The translations under genes and the position numbers were made by a program. Below the pieces are notes generated by a model, which was not told where the DNA came from, ran no database searches, and saw nothing but the letters and a program-made list of their open reading frames with translations. A DNA stretch of 7,966 bases, taken from positions 1 to 7,966 of the forward strand of contig CATZIR010000028.1 of assembly GCA_958420145.1 (NCBI GenBank), written 5' to 3'. Positions 1 through 5,680 of this stretch are shown piece after piece (position 1 is the first letter of the stretch; each line of letters begins with the position of its first letter). Source of the DNA: an uncultured Eubacteriales bacterium. Its GTDB lineage: Bacteria > Bacillota > Clostridia > Christensenellales > UBA1242.

Positions 1-1
1 A

Positions 2-313
2 ATAACACTTACTGGTGGTCACCCACTGGAACACTACAACCTAGACGAGGTAACCAATCTTTGCAAAGAAATAAAAACAAAATTTCCAACTAAAACAATT
101 TGGCTATACACCGGCTTTGTTTATGAAAATTTGCTAGAACTCTACAAACAACATAAACTCCCAATATTAGATTACATTGACGTGCTTGTCGATGGTCCAT
201 ATGTAGAAAAATTGAGAGACATAAGCCTAAAATGGCGTGGCTCAAGCAATCAAAGAGTTATAAACTTGAAGGAAAGTTTAAGACAAAAGAAAGTTATTCT
301 TCATTGTGATTAG
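2..313 (+). CDS. nrdG: Anaerobic ribonucleotide reductase activating protein, C-terminal part (5' end outside window)
   Basis: The last 103 residues of NrdG, the radical-SAM activase that installs the glycyl radical on the class III (anaerobic) ribonucleotide reductase NrdD, so that dNTPs can be made without oxygen. Reading frame 2 is open from the window edge to a TAG stop. Visible landmarks are the SAM-contacting double-glycine segment (TLTGGHPLE), the stretch IWLYTGFVYE, the segment DYIDVLVDGPYV, and the highly conserved C-terminal signature LKWRGSSNQRVI. The N-terminal CxxxCxxC cluster motif lies upstream of the window. An internal TTG at 131 could look like a start but lies inside the conserved domain. 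The gene converges on secA and ends at a shared hairpin terminator. nrdD is expected upstream but cannot be seen here. Confidence 0.93.
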   Translation: MTLTGGHPLEHYNLDEVTNLCKEIKTKFPTKTIWLYTGFVYENLLELYKQHKLPILDYIDVLVDGPYVEKLRDISLKWRGSSNQRVINLKESLRQKKVILHCD

Positions 314-336
314 TTAAAAAATGTTAAAAAAAAATG

Positions 337-366
337 AAAAAAACTCACGAAAAAGTGAGTTTTTTT
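337..366. terminator. Bidirectional rho-independent terminator between nrdG and secA
   Basis: A perfect ACTCAC/GTGAGT stem (343-348 with 355-360) and a GAAAAA loop are flanked by an A-run on the left and a T-run on the right. The hairpin is therefore followed by U residues whichever strand is transcribed. It sits 23 bp after the nrdG stop and 19 bp after the secA stop, so it can serve both convergent genes. Confidence 0.88.
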
Positions 367-385
367 ATGTTTTTTGCGACAAAAA

Positions 386-3082
386 TTAATTTTTTCCACA
401 GCAGTTCTTATATTTCTTTCCACTACCACAAGGACAAGGGTCATTTCTGCCAACTTGTTTTGTTGTGTTTTTAACTGTTCTAGATTGAGCATCAACAGGG
501 GTTGCATTTGCCTTAATATTTCTTTGTTGTGGTTGTTGAGGCCTATATATAACTTTTTCTAGTTGAGAATTTAGAATAAACTTGGCTGTGCTAGAACGAA
601 TGTTATCAATCATGGCTTCAAACATATCATAGCCTTCTTGTTTGTAGGCTGTAATTGGGTCTGTTCGAGTCATAATCTCTCGTTTCATAATTGTCATTGC
701 GTCGATGTGTTCAACCCAAGCATTATCTACTCTATTTAGAAGAATTTGTCTTTCTAGTTCCTTAAAGATATTTGGAGCAATTTCGTTTATTTGTTTTTCT
801 TTTTCAGCAAGATTGTTGCAAGCCTGAACATAGACAAGTTCAACTACATCAGCAACTTCCATATCTTCTATTTTATCGTATGTGATAAAGTTTGTGCCTT
901 GTGGGAAAATGTTTTCTTCTAGGCGTTTGTTTAGTGTTTCCAAATCCCATTCATCTGTGTCTTTGTCGTCATTAATGTTTTCTCTAACTGTGGTTTCGAT
1001 TAGTTCGTGAACCATTTCTAGAATTTGTTCGTGGAAATCGTCACCTTCGAGCAATCTATCTCTTTGACCATAGATAACATTTCTTTGCTCGTTTAAAACA
1101 TCGTCGAATTGAAGCAATGTTCTTCTAATTGCAAAGTTGTTACCTTCTACTCTCTTTTGTGCGTTTTCGATTTGCGAACTAATAAACTTCATTTGGAATA
1201 GTGGTTCACTTTCGTCCATCTTGAACGCTTGCGCAATTCTCTTTAATCTGTCGCCACCAAAAATTCTTGCAATATCATCTTCTAGCGAAATGTAGAAAAT
1301 ACTTTCACCTGGGTCACCTTGACGTCCACTACGACCACGAAGTTGGTTATCAATACGCCTTGACTCGTGGCGTTCTGTTCCTATGATATACAAACCACCA
1401 AGATTGATAACTTCTTCTTTTTCTTTGTCGGTTTCTTTTTTGTATTCGGCATATAGTTCGTTGTATCTTGCCTTTGCTTCAAGCAATTTTTCGTCTGTTG
1501 TTGGAGCAAATGATGTGCAATCAACGATATATTGTTCTTCAAAGCCTTCTTGCTTCATTTTGAGTTTTGCCAAATATTCTGGGTTACCACCTAGCAAAAT
1601 ATCTGTTCCACGACCAGCCATATTGGTTGCAATAGTAACTGCACCAACTTTACCTGCTTGGGCGATGATTTCACTTTCTCTTTCGTGGTTTTTAGCATTC
1701 AAAACAGTGTGCTTTACGCCTGCTTTTTTTAGTGCAGAACTAATTTCTTCACTCTTTTCTACTGTTACAGTTCCCACCAAGATTGGTTGACCAGTTTGGT
1801 GACGGTCGATGATTGCGTTTACAACTGCATTCATCTTGCCTTGTTTTGTTGAGTAGACAATGTCAACATCGTCTTTTCTCTTTATTGGCTTGTTTGTTGG
1901 AATCGTAACAACGTCTAGTTTGTAAATTTTATTAAATTCGGTTTCTTCAGTTTTTGCAGTTCCTGTCATACCAGAAAGTTTTTTGTAAAGTCTAAAATAG
2001 TTTTGGTATGTGATTGTTGCAACAGTTAGGTTTTCGTCGTTAACTTTAACGCCTTCTTTGGCTTCGATTGCTTGGTGCAAACCGTCACTAAATCTTCTAC
2101 CAGCCATAACACGACCAGTAAATTCATCAACAATCATAACTTCTTGCTTTTCGTTTACGATGTAGTCACTATCACGGTGCATCATAAAGTTTGCACGAAG
2201 TGCATTGTTAATATAGTGGTTAATTTCCATATTTTCGATGTCGGAAAGGTTTTCTATTTTGTAGAATCTTTCTGCCTTGCTAACACCACTTTCGGTTAGT
2301 CTAATCTGTTTCTTTTCTTCGTCTATTTCTATGTCTTCGTCACGATTTAACGTTCTAACATATGCTTGTGCTTTGTCATAGTCTTCACTACTTCTAAAAC
2401 CTTTTCCACCACTAATAATAAGTGGAGTTCTAGCTTCGTCAATCAAAACGCTATCTACTTCGTCGACGATTGCAAAATTGTGTCCTCTTTGCACTTTTTG
2501 GCTTAGTTTAACGCACATATTGTCACGAAGATAGTCAAAGCCAAACTCACTATTTGTTCCGTATGTGATGTCTGCTAGATATGCTTTTCGCTTTTGCTCA
2601 TCGTTCATTCCAGATAGAGTTATACCAACAGTAAGTCCCAAAAACTCAAAAACTTTACCCATCCATTCACTATCACGCTTTGCTAGGTATTCGTTTACTG
2701 TTACTATATGAACGCCCTTACCTGATAATGCGTTTAGATATGCTGGAAGTGTTTCAGTTAGAGTCTTACCTTCACCCGTTCTCATTTCGGCAATTCTGCC
2801 TTGATGAAGGGCAATACCACCCAAAACTTGAACATAGTAGTGTTTTTGCTTTAATACTCTAAAACTTGCTTCTCTAACAACAGCATAAGCGTCTGGCAAA
2901 ATGTCGTTTAGTGTTTCGCCATTATTTAGTCTATCTTTAAGCAATCCTGTTTGTGCTTTTAGTTCTTCATCGGTCATTGCTTGATACATTTCGTCAAGTA
3001 GCATAACCTTGTCGGCAATGACTTTTAATTTTTTAACATTTCGTGTATTATCTGATGCAAATAAAAATGAAAATAGTCCCAT
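386..3082 (-). CDS. secA: Preprotein translocase ATPase SecA
   Basis: SecA, the ATP-driven motor that pushes secretory preproteins through the SecYEG channel at the cytoplasmic membrane. Length is 898 aa from the chosen start. The reading frame stays open for 59 more codons upstream, but ATG at 3082 gives the family-typical MGLF beginning and has AGGAGA four bases upstream. Landmarks by residue: Walker A RTGEGKT 101-107, Walker B/DEAD-like DEVD 207-210, preprotein cross-linking region about 225-370, GMTGTA 371-376, second nucleotide-binding domain with TNMAGRGTDI 486-495 and the arginine-finger region GRSGRQGDPG 583-592, helical scaffold and wing domain about 610-840, a Q/P-rich linker about 848-860, and a C-terminal zinc-binding tail with Cys 883, 885, 894 and 895 (SecB or ribosome contact). 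Between residues about 505 and 560, NBD2 carries a charged helical insertion similar in place to the variable subdomain of E. coli SecA and absent from B. subtilis SecA. The gene appears monocistronic, with no prfB directly downstream. Confidence 0.98.
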   Translation of the reverse strand: MGLFSFLFASDNTRNVKKLKVIADKVMLLDEMYQAMTDEELKAQTGLLKDRLNNGETLNDILPDAYAVVREASFRVLKQKHYYVQVLGGIALHQGRIAEMRTGEGKTLTETLPAYLNALSGKGVHIVTVNEYLAKRDSEWMGKVFEFLGLTVGITLSGMNDEQKRKAYLADITYGTNSEFGFDYLRDNMCVKLSQKVQRGHNFAIVDEVDSVLIDEARTPLIISGGKGFRSSEDYDKAQAYVRTLNRDEDIEIDEEKKQIRLTESGVSKAERFYKIENLSDIENMEINHYINNALRANFMMHRDSDYIVNEKQEVMIVDEFTGRVMAGRRFSDGLHQAIEAKEGVKVNDENLTVATITYQNYFRLYKKLSGMTGTAKTEETEFNKIYKLDVVTIPTNKPIKRKDDVDIVYSTKQGKMNAVVNAIIDRHQTGQPILVGTVTVEKSEEISSALKKAGVKHTVLNAKNHERESEIIAQAGKVGAVTIATNMAGRGTDILLGGNPEYLAKLKMKQEGFEEQYIVDCTSFAPTTDEKLLEAKARYNELYAEYKKETDKEKEEVINLGGLYIIGTERHESRRIDNQLRGRSGRQGDPGESIFYISLEDDIARIFGGDRLKRIAQAFKMDESEPLFQMKFISSQIENAQKRVEGNNFAIRRTLLQFDDVLNEQRNVIYGQRDRLLEGDDFHEQILEMVHELIETTVRENINDDKDTDEWDLETLNKRLEENIFPQGTNFITYDKIEDMEVADVVELVYVQACNNLAEKEKQINEIAPNIFKELERQILLNRVDNAWVEHIDAMTIMKREIMTRTDPITAYKQEGYDMFEAMIDNIRSSTAKFILNSQLEKVIYRPQQPQQRNIKANATPVDAQSRTVKNTTKQVGRNDPCPCGSGKKYKNCCGKN

Positions 3083-3086
3083 AATT

Positions 3087-3092
3087 TCTCCT
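3087..3092 (-). promoter_or_regulatory. secA ribosome binding site (decides the start)
   Basis: AGGAGA read on the minus strand, four bases before ATG 3082. No comparable site precedes the ATG at 3259 that opens the longer frame, and residues encoded before 3082 do not resemble SecA. Confidence 0.85.
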
Positions 3093-3136
3093 AGCATAAT
3101 ATTACAACAAATACCAAAATTTACAAAGTAAAATGC

Positions 3137-3142
3137 ATTATA
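3137..3142 (-). promoter_or_regulatory. Candidate secA -10 box
   Basis: A perfect TATAAT on the minus strand, placing transcription start near 3130 and giving a leader of about 48 nt. No good -35 hexamer lies 16-18 bp upstream, so the assignment rests on the -10 and its position only. Confidence 0.35.
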
Positions 3143-3252
3143 AAACTCAACAAACCACTCTTTTGACGCCATTAAAATGCCCAAATAGGACAAAATAGTC
3201 CAAATAATTTGATGGCAAGCAAAACTTTTTTCTAAGTTTTTAGCAAAAACTA

Positions 3253-3281
3253 TTGACATATACCGAAATTTATACTAAACT
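3253..3281 (+). promoter_or_regulatory. Sigma-70-type promoter of tRNA-fMet
   Basis: Perfect -35 TTGACA (3253-3258), a 17-bp spacer, and -10 TAAACT (3276-3281). The predicted start near 3288 is about nine bases before the mature tRNA 5' end. This is the best-matched promoter in the window, as expected for an initiator tRNA. Confidence 0.85.
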
Positions 3282-3296
3282 AATCTAGTCAAATAT

Positions 3297-3372
3297 CGCG
3301 GGGTGGAGCAGTTGGCAGCTCGTCGGGCTCATAACCCGAAGGTCGATAGTTCGAGTCTATCCCCCGCAACCA
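3297..3372 (+). tRNA. Initiator tRNA-fMet (anticodon CAT)
   Basis: Full 76-nt cloverleaf with encoded CCA: acceptor CGCGGGG 3297-3303 with CCCCGCA 3362-3368; D-stem GAGC/GCTC (3306-3309, 3318-3321); anticodon stem TCGGG/CCCGA (3323-3327, 3335-3339) with loop CTCATAA and anticodon CAT at 3330-3332; T-stem GATAG/CTATC with loop TTCGAGT 3350-3356. Two features mark it as the initiator rather than elongator Met or Ile2: the unpaired C1-A72 at the acceptor end (3297 and 3368), and three consecutive G:C pairs at the base of the anticodon stem. Discriminator is A3369 and CCA is 3370-3372. Confidence 0.97.
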
Positions 3373-3380
3373 GTAATTAA

Positions 3381-3409
3381 GGAAGCACATCTTAGTGTTT
3401 CCTTTTTTT
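3381..3409 (+). terminator. Terminator after tRNA-fMet
   Basis: GGAAGCAC (3381-3388) pairs with GTGTTTCC (3395-3402) with one G-U wobble across a six-base loop, followed by seven T residues. It lies eight bases after the tRNA CCA. Confidence 0.85.
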
Positions 3410-3415
3410 CTATTA

Positions 3416-3462
3416 GGGCTATATGCTTAGCGATAGCGAGCATATAAACTGCGTTTGGTTGA
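3416..3462 (+). repeat. 47-bp direct repeat, copy 1
   Basis: Identical over 47 bases to 3530-3576, 114 bp downstream. It contains the hairpin ATATGCT/AGCATAT (3421-3427 with 3439-3445) around an 11-base loop with a near-repeat of AGCGAT/AGCGAG, then ACTGCGT and TTGGTTGA. Sequence on either side differs between copies, so the exact identity has sharp edges. Confidence 0.95.
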
Positions 3463-3489
3463 GAGACGCAGTGCTATTTCCCACAACCA
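3416..3489 (+). other. tRNA-sized structured unit 1 (possible small RNA or decayed tRNA)
   Basis: A 74-nt unit beginning with the 47-bp repeat and ending in CAACCA followed by GTA, just as the upstream tRNA-fMet does. The predicted fold has hairpin 1 (3421-3445) and hairpin 2, where ACTGCGT (3448-3454) pairs perfectly with ACGCAGT (3466-3472). The loop segment TGGTTG (3456-3461) can also pair with the terminal CAACCA (3484-3489). It does not make a tRNA cloverleaf: the ends do not form a 7-bp acceptor, there is no TTCRA T-loop, and there is no 7-base anticodon loop. No promoter is visible between the tRNA terminator and this unit, so expression would need read-through. It is not a known RNA family I recognise. 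Confidence 0.5.
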
Positions 3490-3493
3490 GTAG

Positions 3494-3523
3494 AGAGATG
3501 TTGCTTATACATCTCTTTTTTTT
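3494..3523 (+). terminator. Terminator after unit 1
   Basis: Perfect 8-bp stem AGAGATGT (3494-3501) with ACATCTCT (3509-3516), a seven-base loop, then seven T residues. It begins five bases after the unit's ACCA. This placement matches the tRNA-fMet terminator and supports unit 1 being, or descending from, a transcribed RNA gene. Confidence 0.85.
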
Positions 3524-3529
3524 GTTTTC

Positions 3530-3576
3530 GGGCTATATGCTTAGCGATAGCGAGCATATAAACTGCGTTTGGTTGA
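3530..3576 (+). repeat. 47-bp direct repeat, copy 2
   Basis: Exact copy of 3416-3462, including the ATATGCT/AGCATAT hairpin (3535-3541 with 3553-3559). It starts 40 bases after the ACCAG of unit 1; copy 1 starts 43 bases after the ACCAG of the tRNA, so the spacing is regular. Confidence 0.95.
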
Positions 3577-3598
3577 AGTTAGATTTATCATACGACCA
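3530..3598 (+). other. tRNA-sized structured unit 2
   Basis: A 69-nt relative of unit 1: the same 47-bp opening, a different 3' part, and an ending of CGACCA (3593-3598) followed by GTA. The hairpin-2 partner sequence of unit 1 is missing. However, TGGTTG in the repeat can still pair with CGACCA, with one G-U wobble in place of the A-U pair of unit 1. No cloverleaf and no own promoter can be found. Confidence 0.45.
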
Positions 3599-3605
3599 GT
3601 AAAAA

Positions 3606-3632
3606 AAGTAATCGTATACTTCTTATTTTTTT
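3606..3632 (+). terminator. Weak terminator-like hairpin after unit 2
   Basis: AAGTA (3606-3610) pairs with TACTT (3617-3621) around a six-base loop, preceded by A residues and followed by a T-rich run. An alternative stem ATACGA/TCGTAT (3591-3596 region with 3612-3617) would compete. It is weaker than the two terminators upstream. Confidence 0.4.
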
Positions 3633-3688
3633 ATTTATGTTACATGCTTTATAAACGATTTCTTTGTAATAATACACAAGAGTTCTAT

Positions 3689-3720
3689 AAAAAAATGATA
3701 ACACAATGTTATCATTTTTT
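3689..3720. terminator. Bidirectional terminator of the membrane-protein operon
   Basis: Perfect stem ATGATAAC (3695-3702) with GTTATCAT (3708-3715) and loop ACAAT, flanked by an A-run (3689-3694) and T-run (3716-3720). It lies just beyond the stop of the minus-strand gene ending at 3725 and would also block read-through from the tRNA side. Confidence 0.87.
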
Positions 3721-3724
3721 ATCG

Positions 3725-4075
3725 CTATTCCTTGTCTTCTGTTTTTGGCTGTTCTTCTACTTTTGGTTGCTCTTGCAATTTTTGTTGCACTTCTACTTTT
3801 TGTTCTTTTTGCCTTGAATATTGTATTTTTTTGTAAAGATTTTCTAGACTTTCAATCTTATTACGAAGAAACAAGTCTGGTAAACCTGCACTGTATACAA
3901 CACCTATAAGTCCAAGAAAAAATCCAATCCAAAATCCACTATCTTTATAGCCCTTTTTTGTTTGAATATTTTTTGACCAGTAACCCATTGCAATTTGAAA
4001 ACCAACAAGTATCAAGAAAGAAAAGAATAATGATACCAAAGCAGCAGTTGGGTCATAGTTAGAACTACTATTCAT
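3725..4075 (-). CDS. Small two-pass membrane protein with charged coiled tail
   Basis: Not a gene I can name. It encodes 116 aa from ATG 4075, chosen because AGGAGG lies six bases upstream (4082-4087); 18 further codons are open upstream but have no such site. Two hydrophobic segments, about residues 10-32 and 47-65, are joined by a basic loop (SKNIQTKKGYKD). The second carries the pattern FWIGFFLGLIGVVYSAGLPD, which matches the second membrane segment of the 363-aa neighbour. Residues 70-116 are rich in K, E and Q with no hydrophobic core beyond heptad-like spacing, so the tail is probably helical or disordered and soluble. It is last in the operon, 65 bp after the preceding stop with no terminator between. 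It may act with its larger neighbour through the shared membrane motif; that is inference. Confidence 0.85.
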   Translation of the reverse strand: MNSSSNYDPTAALVSLFFSFLILVGFQIAMGYWSKNIQTKKGYKDSGFWIGFFLGLIGVVYSAGLPDLFLRNKIESLENLYKKIQYSRQKEQKVEVQQKLQEQPKVEEQPKTEDKE

Positions 4076-4140
4076 TTTGCACCTCCTCTTTAGTTTTATA
4101 AATAAAGCATCTATGCACTTTGATTGCATTTTTGCTAAAT

Positions 4141-5232
4141 CTATTTATTTTTATCATCTAATTGTTTAATAATTTCAAAGCCATCTGGAACGGTAATATC
4201 AGTTTGCTTGTAGTCGTATATTACATTTGAGTAGTTATTAATAAAAATTATCATTTTGTATAGATTATAATTTTTATCTATCACATAGGTAAAATATCCA
4301 TCAACCAAGGTAGGATATTCTTTTGAACGATAAGCGCCTGTTCTTTCCAAAAATCCATATAAGCCACTGTTGCCAATTTTGGCAACAACTATTTCGCCAT
4401 TAGAACCTACCAGATTCGAAATATAATTTGGTGCAAAAGTTGGGTCTAGATATTTCGTGCCAGATAGTCCTGCTGGGTTATTGGGATTAGAGCCAACTCC
4501 AGTAAATTCATAGTCATCACATTTAATTGAAGCAAGTTTTTGGCAAATATACTTTATGTAATCACAAATTGGCATAGATAATGAAATCATGTTATATTTA
4601 AGACCTGCAATAAAGTGATATACGGACTTCACATACTCCTTTTGATAAGAATAAATTAGCCCATACAAAATATTGAGTGTGCTATTGTAATGTATCCATA
4701 CTGGGTAGTTTTCATCTTCTTTGCTAAGCTTAGCATTTATATTTTTCTCGTAATAAAGGTCAACAATTTTTTTCGCAACAGATAAATCTATTGAGCAATT
4801 ATAATTCCCGAATATGTGCGCTAAAACAATTATGTTAATCTCATCTGATTTTAACTCTGTGCCTGCATTAAATTTTTTCATTGCACCTTCAAAGTATTGA
4901 GAATCCCTTGCAACTCCCATAAGCAAGTCAGGTTTCATCTTCATTAAATATTCTTCATTCATTTTTTCATACATTGGTTTACCATCTCCTATAAAATTTT
5001 GTGTCTGTATTTTGGGAAGTGAAAATTTAAGTTGTTCTTTTACATTTTCTAGTATCATATTTTCTATGCATCTATCTGGAAGTTTACAGCAATATATTAG
5101 CCCAAAAACCCCAAATAATAACCCAAACCAAAAACAGTGTTTTTGTCCTTTGTCTTTTCCTAGTTTTAAGCAACAAAAAGCCATAACTAAATGAAACAAC
5201 GCAAACAATGCTACTATTATAATAACTGTCAT
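4141..5232 (-). CDS. Membrane-anchored protein of unknown function (363 aa)
   Basis: Not recognised as a named family. The N-terminus has two hydrophobic helices, about residues 3-22 and 33-51, separated by a basic loop (KLGKDKGQKH). The second reads FWFGLLFGVFGLIYCCKLPD, the same pattern as in the 116-aa neighbour. The remaining ~310 residues are soluble. Residues about 85-237 look mostly helical, possibly repeat-like. Residues about 240-265 are a Gly/Asn/Pro-rich linker, and about 275-345 look beta-rich with many aromatic residues (GEIVVAKIGNSGLYGFLERT and following). I see no kinase, nuclease, protease or ATPase motif. The ATG is preceded by AAGGAG (5239-5244), which overlaps the stop codon of the upstream regulator gene, so translational coupling is likely. 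If the basic loop is cytoplasmic, the large domain would lie outside the membrane, but topology is uncertain. Confidence 0.88.
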   Translation of the reverse strand: MTVIIIVALFALFHLVMAFCCLKLGKDKGQKHCFWFGLLFGVFGLIYCCKLPDRCIENMILENVKEQLKFSLPKIQTQNFIGDGKPMYEKMNEEYLMKMKPDLLMGVARDSQYFEGAMKKFNAGTELKSDEINIIVLAHIFGNYNCSIDLSVAKKIVDLYYEKNINAKLSKEDENYPVWIHYNSTLNILYGLIYSYQKEYVKSVYHFIAGLKYNMISLSMPICDYIKYICQKLASIKCDDYEFTGVGSNPNNPAGLSGTKYLDPTFAPNYISNLVGSNGEIVVAKIGNSGLYGFLERTGAYRSKEYPTLVDGYFTYVIDKNYNLYKMIIFINNYSNVIYDYKQTDITVPDGFEIIKQLDDKNK

Positions 5233-5238
5233 ATTTTT

Positions 5239-5244
5239 CTCCTT
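5239..5244 (-). promoter_or_regulatory. Ribosome binding site overlapping the regulator stop codon
   Basis: AAGGAG on the minus strand shares two bases with the TAA of the winged-helix gene and lies six bases before ATG 5232. The arrangement ties translation of the 363-aa protein to that of the regulator. Confidence 0.75.
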
Positions 5245-5596
5245 ACATTTCTATAATATTTATTAACTTTTTTATTTTATTGCACAGTTCAATCTTCTTC
5301 TCGGTGTCAAGGCTAGATGCATTAACGCACCCACTAATTAGGCGATAGTCCTGAACTGAAAACTTTTGACTATCGCTGACCATATAACAGCCACCACCTT
5401 TAATCTTCACTATCTCATAACCAAAATCAATTAAGCAATCTATATCTCTAGCGATGGTTTTTCTGTCACATGGGACACCGGCTAGGTTAATAGTCTTGGT
5501 GATCAGCTGCTGAGAAATTGGGTTGATTGGACTACTCGCTTCTTCCAAAATTTTTAGCACATATAAAATTGTTGATTTTTTCTTCTTCGTTTTCAT
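5243..5596 (-). CDS. Winged-helix DNA-binding protein, WYL-regulator N-terminal type, no WYL domain
   Basis: A 117-aa probable transcriptional regulator. Residues about 8-60 match the N-terminal helix-turn-helix of DeoR/WYL-type regulators: ILYVLKILEE, a linker, then the recognition stretch CDRKTIARDIDCLIDFGYEI, followed by a wing with GGGCYMV (68-73). Typical members run to about 300 aa with a WYL ligand-sensing domain. This one stops some 45 residues after the wing, at TAA, and no WYL-like sequence follows in another frame because the next gene begins ten bases later. It is therefore either a naturally short regulator or an old truncation. ATG 5596 has GGAG seven bases upstream. It heads the three-gene cluster with the two LPD-motif membrane proteins and probably autoregulates it or controls a nearby promoter. 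Confidence 0.85.
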   Translation of the reverse strand: MKTKKKKSTILYVLKILEEASSPINPISQQLITKTINLAGVPCDRKTIARDIDCLIDFGYEIVKIKGGGCYMVSDSQKFSVQDYRLISGCVNASSLDTEKKIELCNKIKKLINIIEM

Positions 5597-5680
5597 TTAC
5601 TTTCTCCATTTTTATATTTGGGGATATTTAGCATTAAAACATCTAAACACTTTCTGTAATATTTATTTTCGCTGAAACTT

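Noticed and set aside
3083..3259. Extra 59 codons in frame upstream of secA
   Set aside because: The encoded residues do not resemble SecA, no ribosome binding site precedes ATG 3259, and the frame would overlap the tRNA promoter. The start with AGGAGA at 3082 gives the family-typical N-terminus.
3416..3576. CRISPR array
   Set aside because: Only two repeat copies, 67 bases between them that include a terminator hairpin, and no cas genes.
3530..3632. Units 1 and 2 as functional tRNA genes
   Set aside because: Length and the ACCA end fit, but no acceptor stem, T-loop or 7-base anticodon loop can be formed. They were listed as tRNA-sized structured units instead.
3569..3909. Plus-strand open frames across the small membrane gene
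   Set aside because: They are low-complexity Phe/Leu-rich antisense shadows of the 116-aa minus-strand gene, without ribosome binding sites.
4076..4129. Longer N-terminus for the 116-aa membrane protein
   Set aside because: The ideal AGGAGG lies at 4082-4087, inside that extension and six bases before ATG 4075, so the extension is the untranslated leader.
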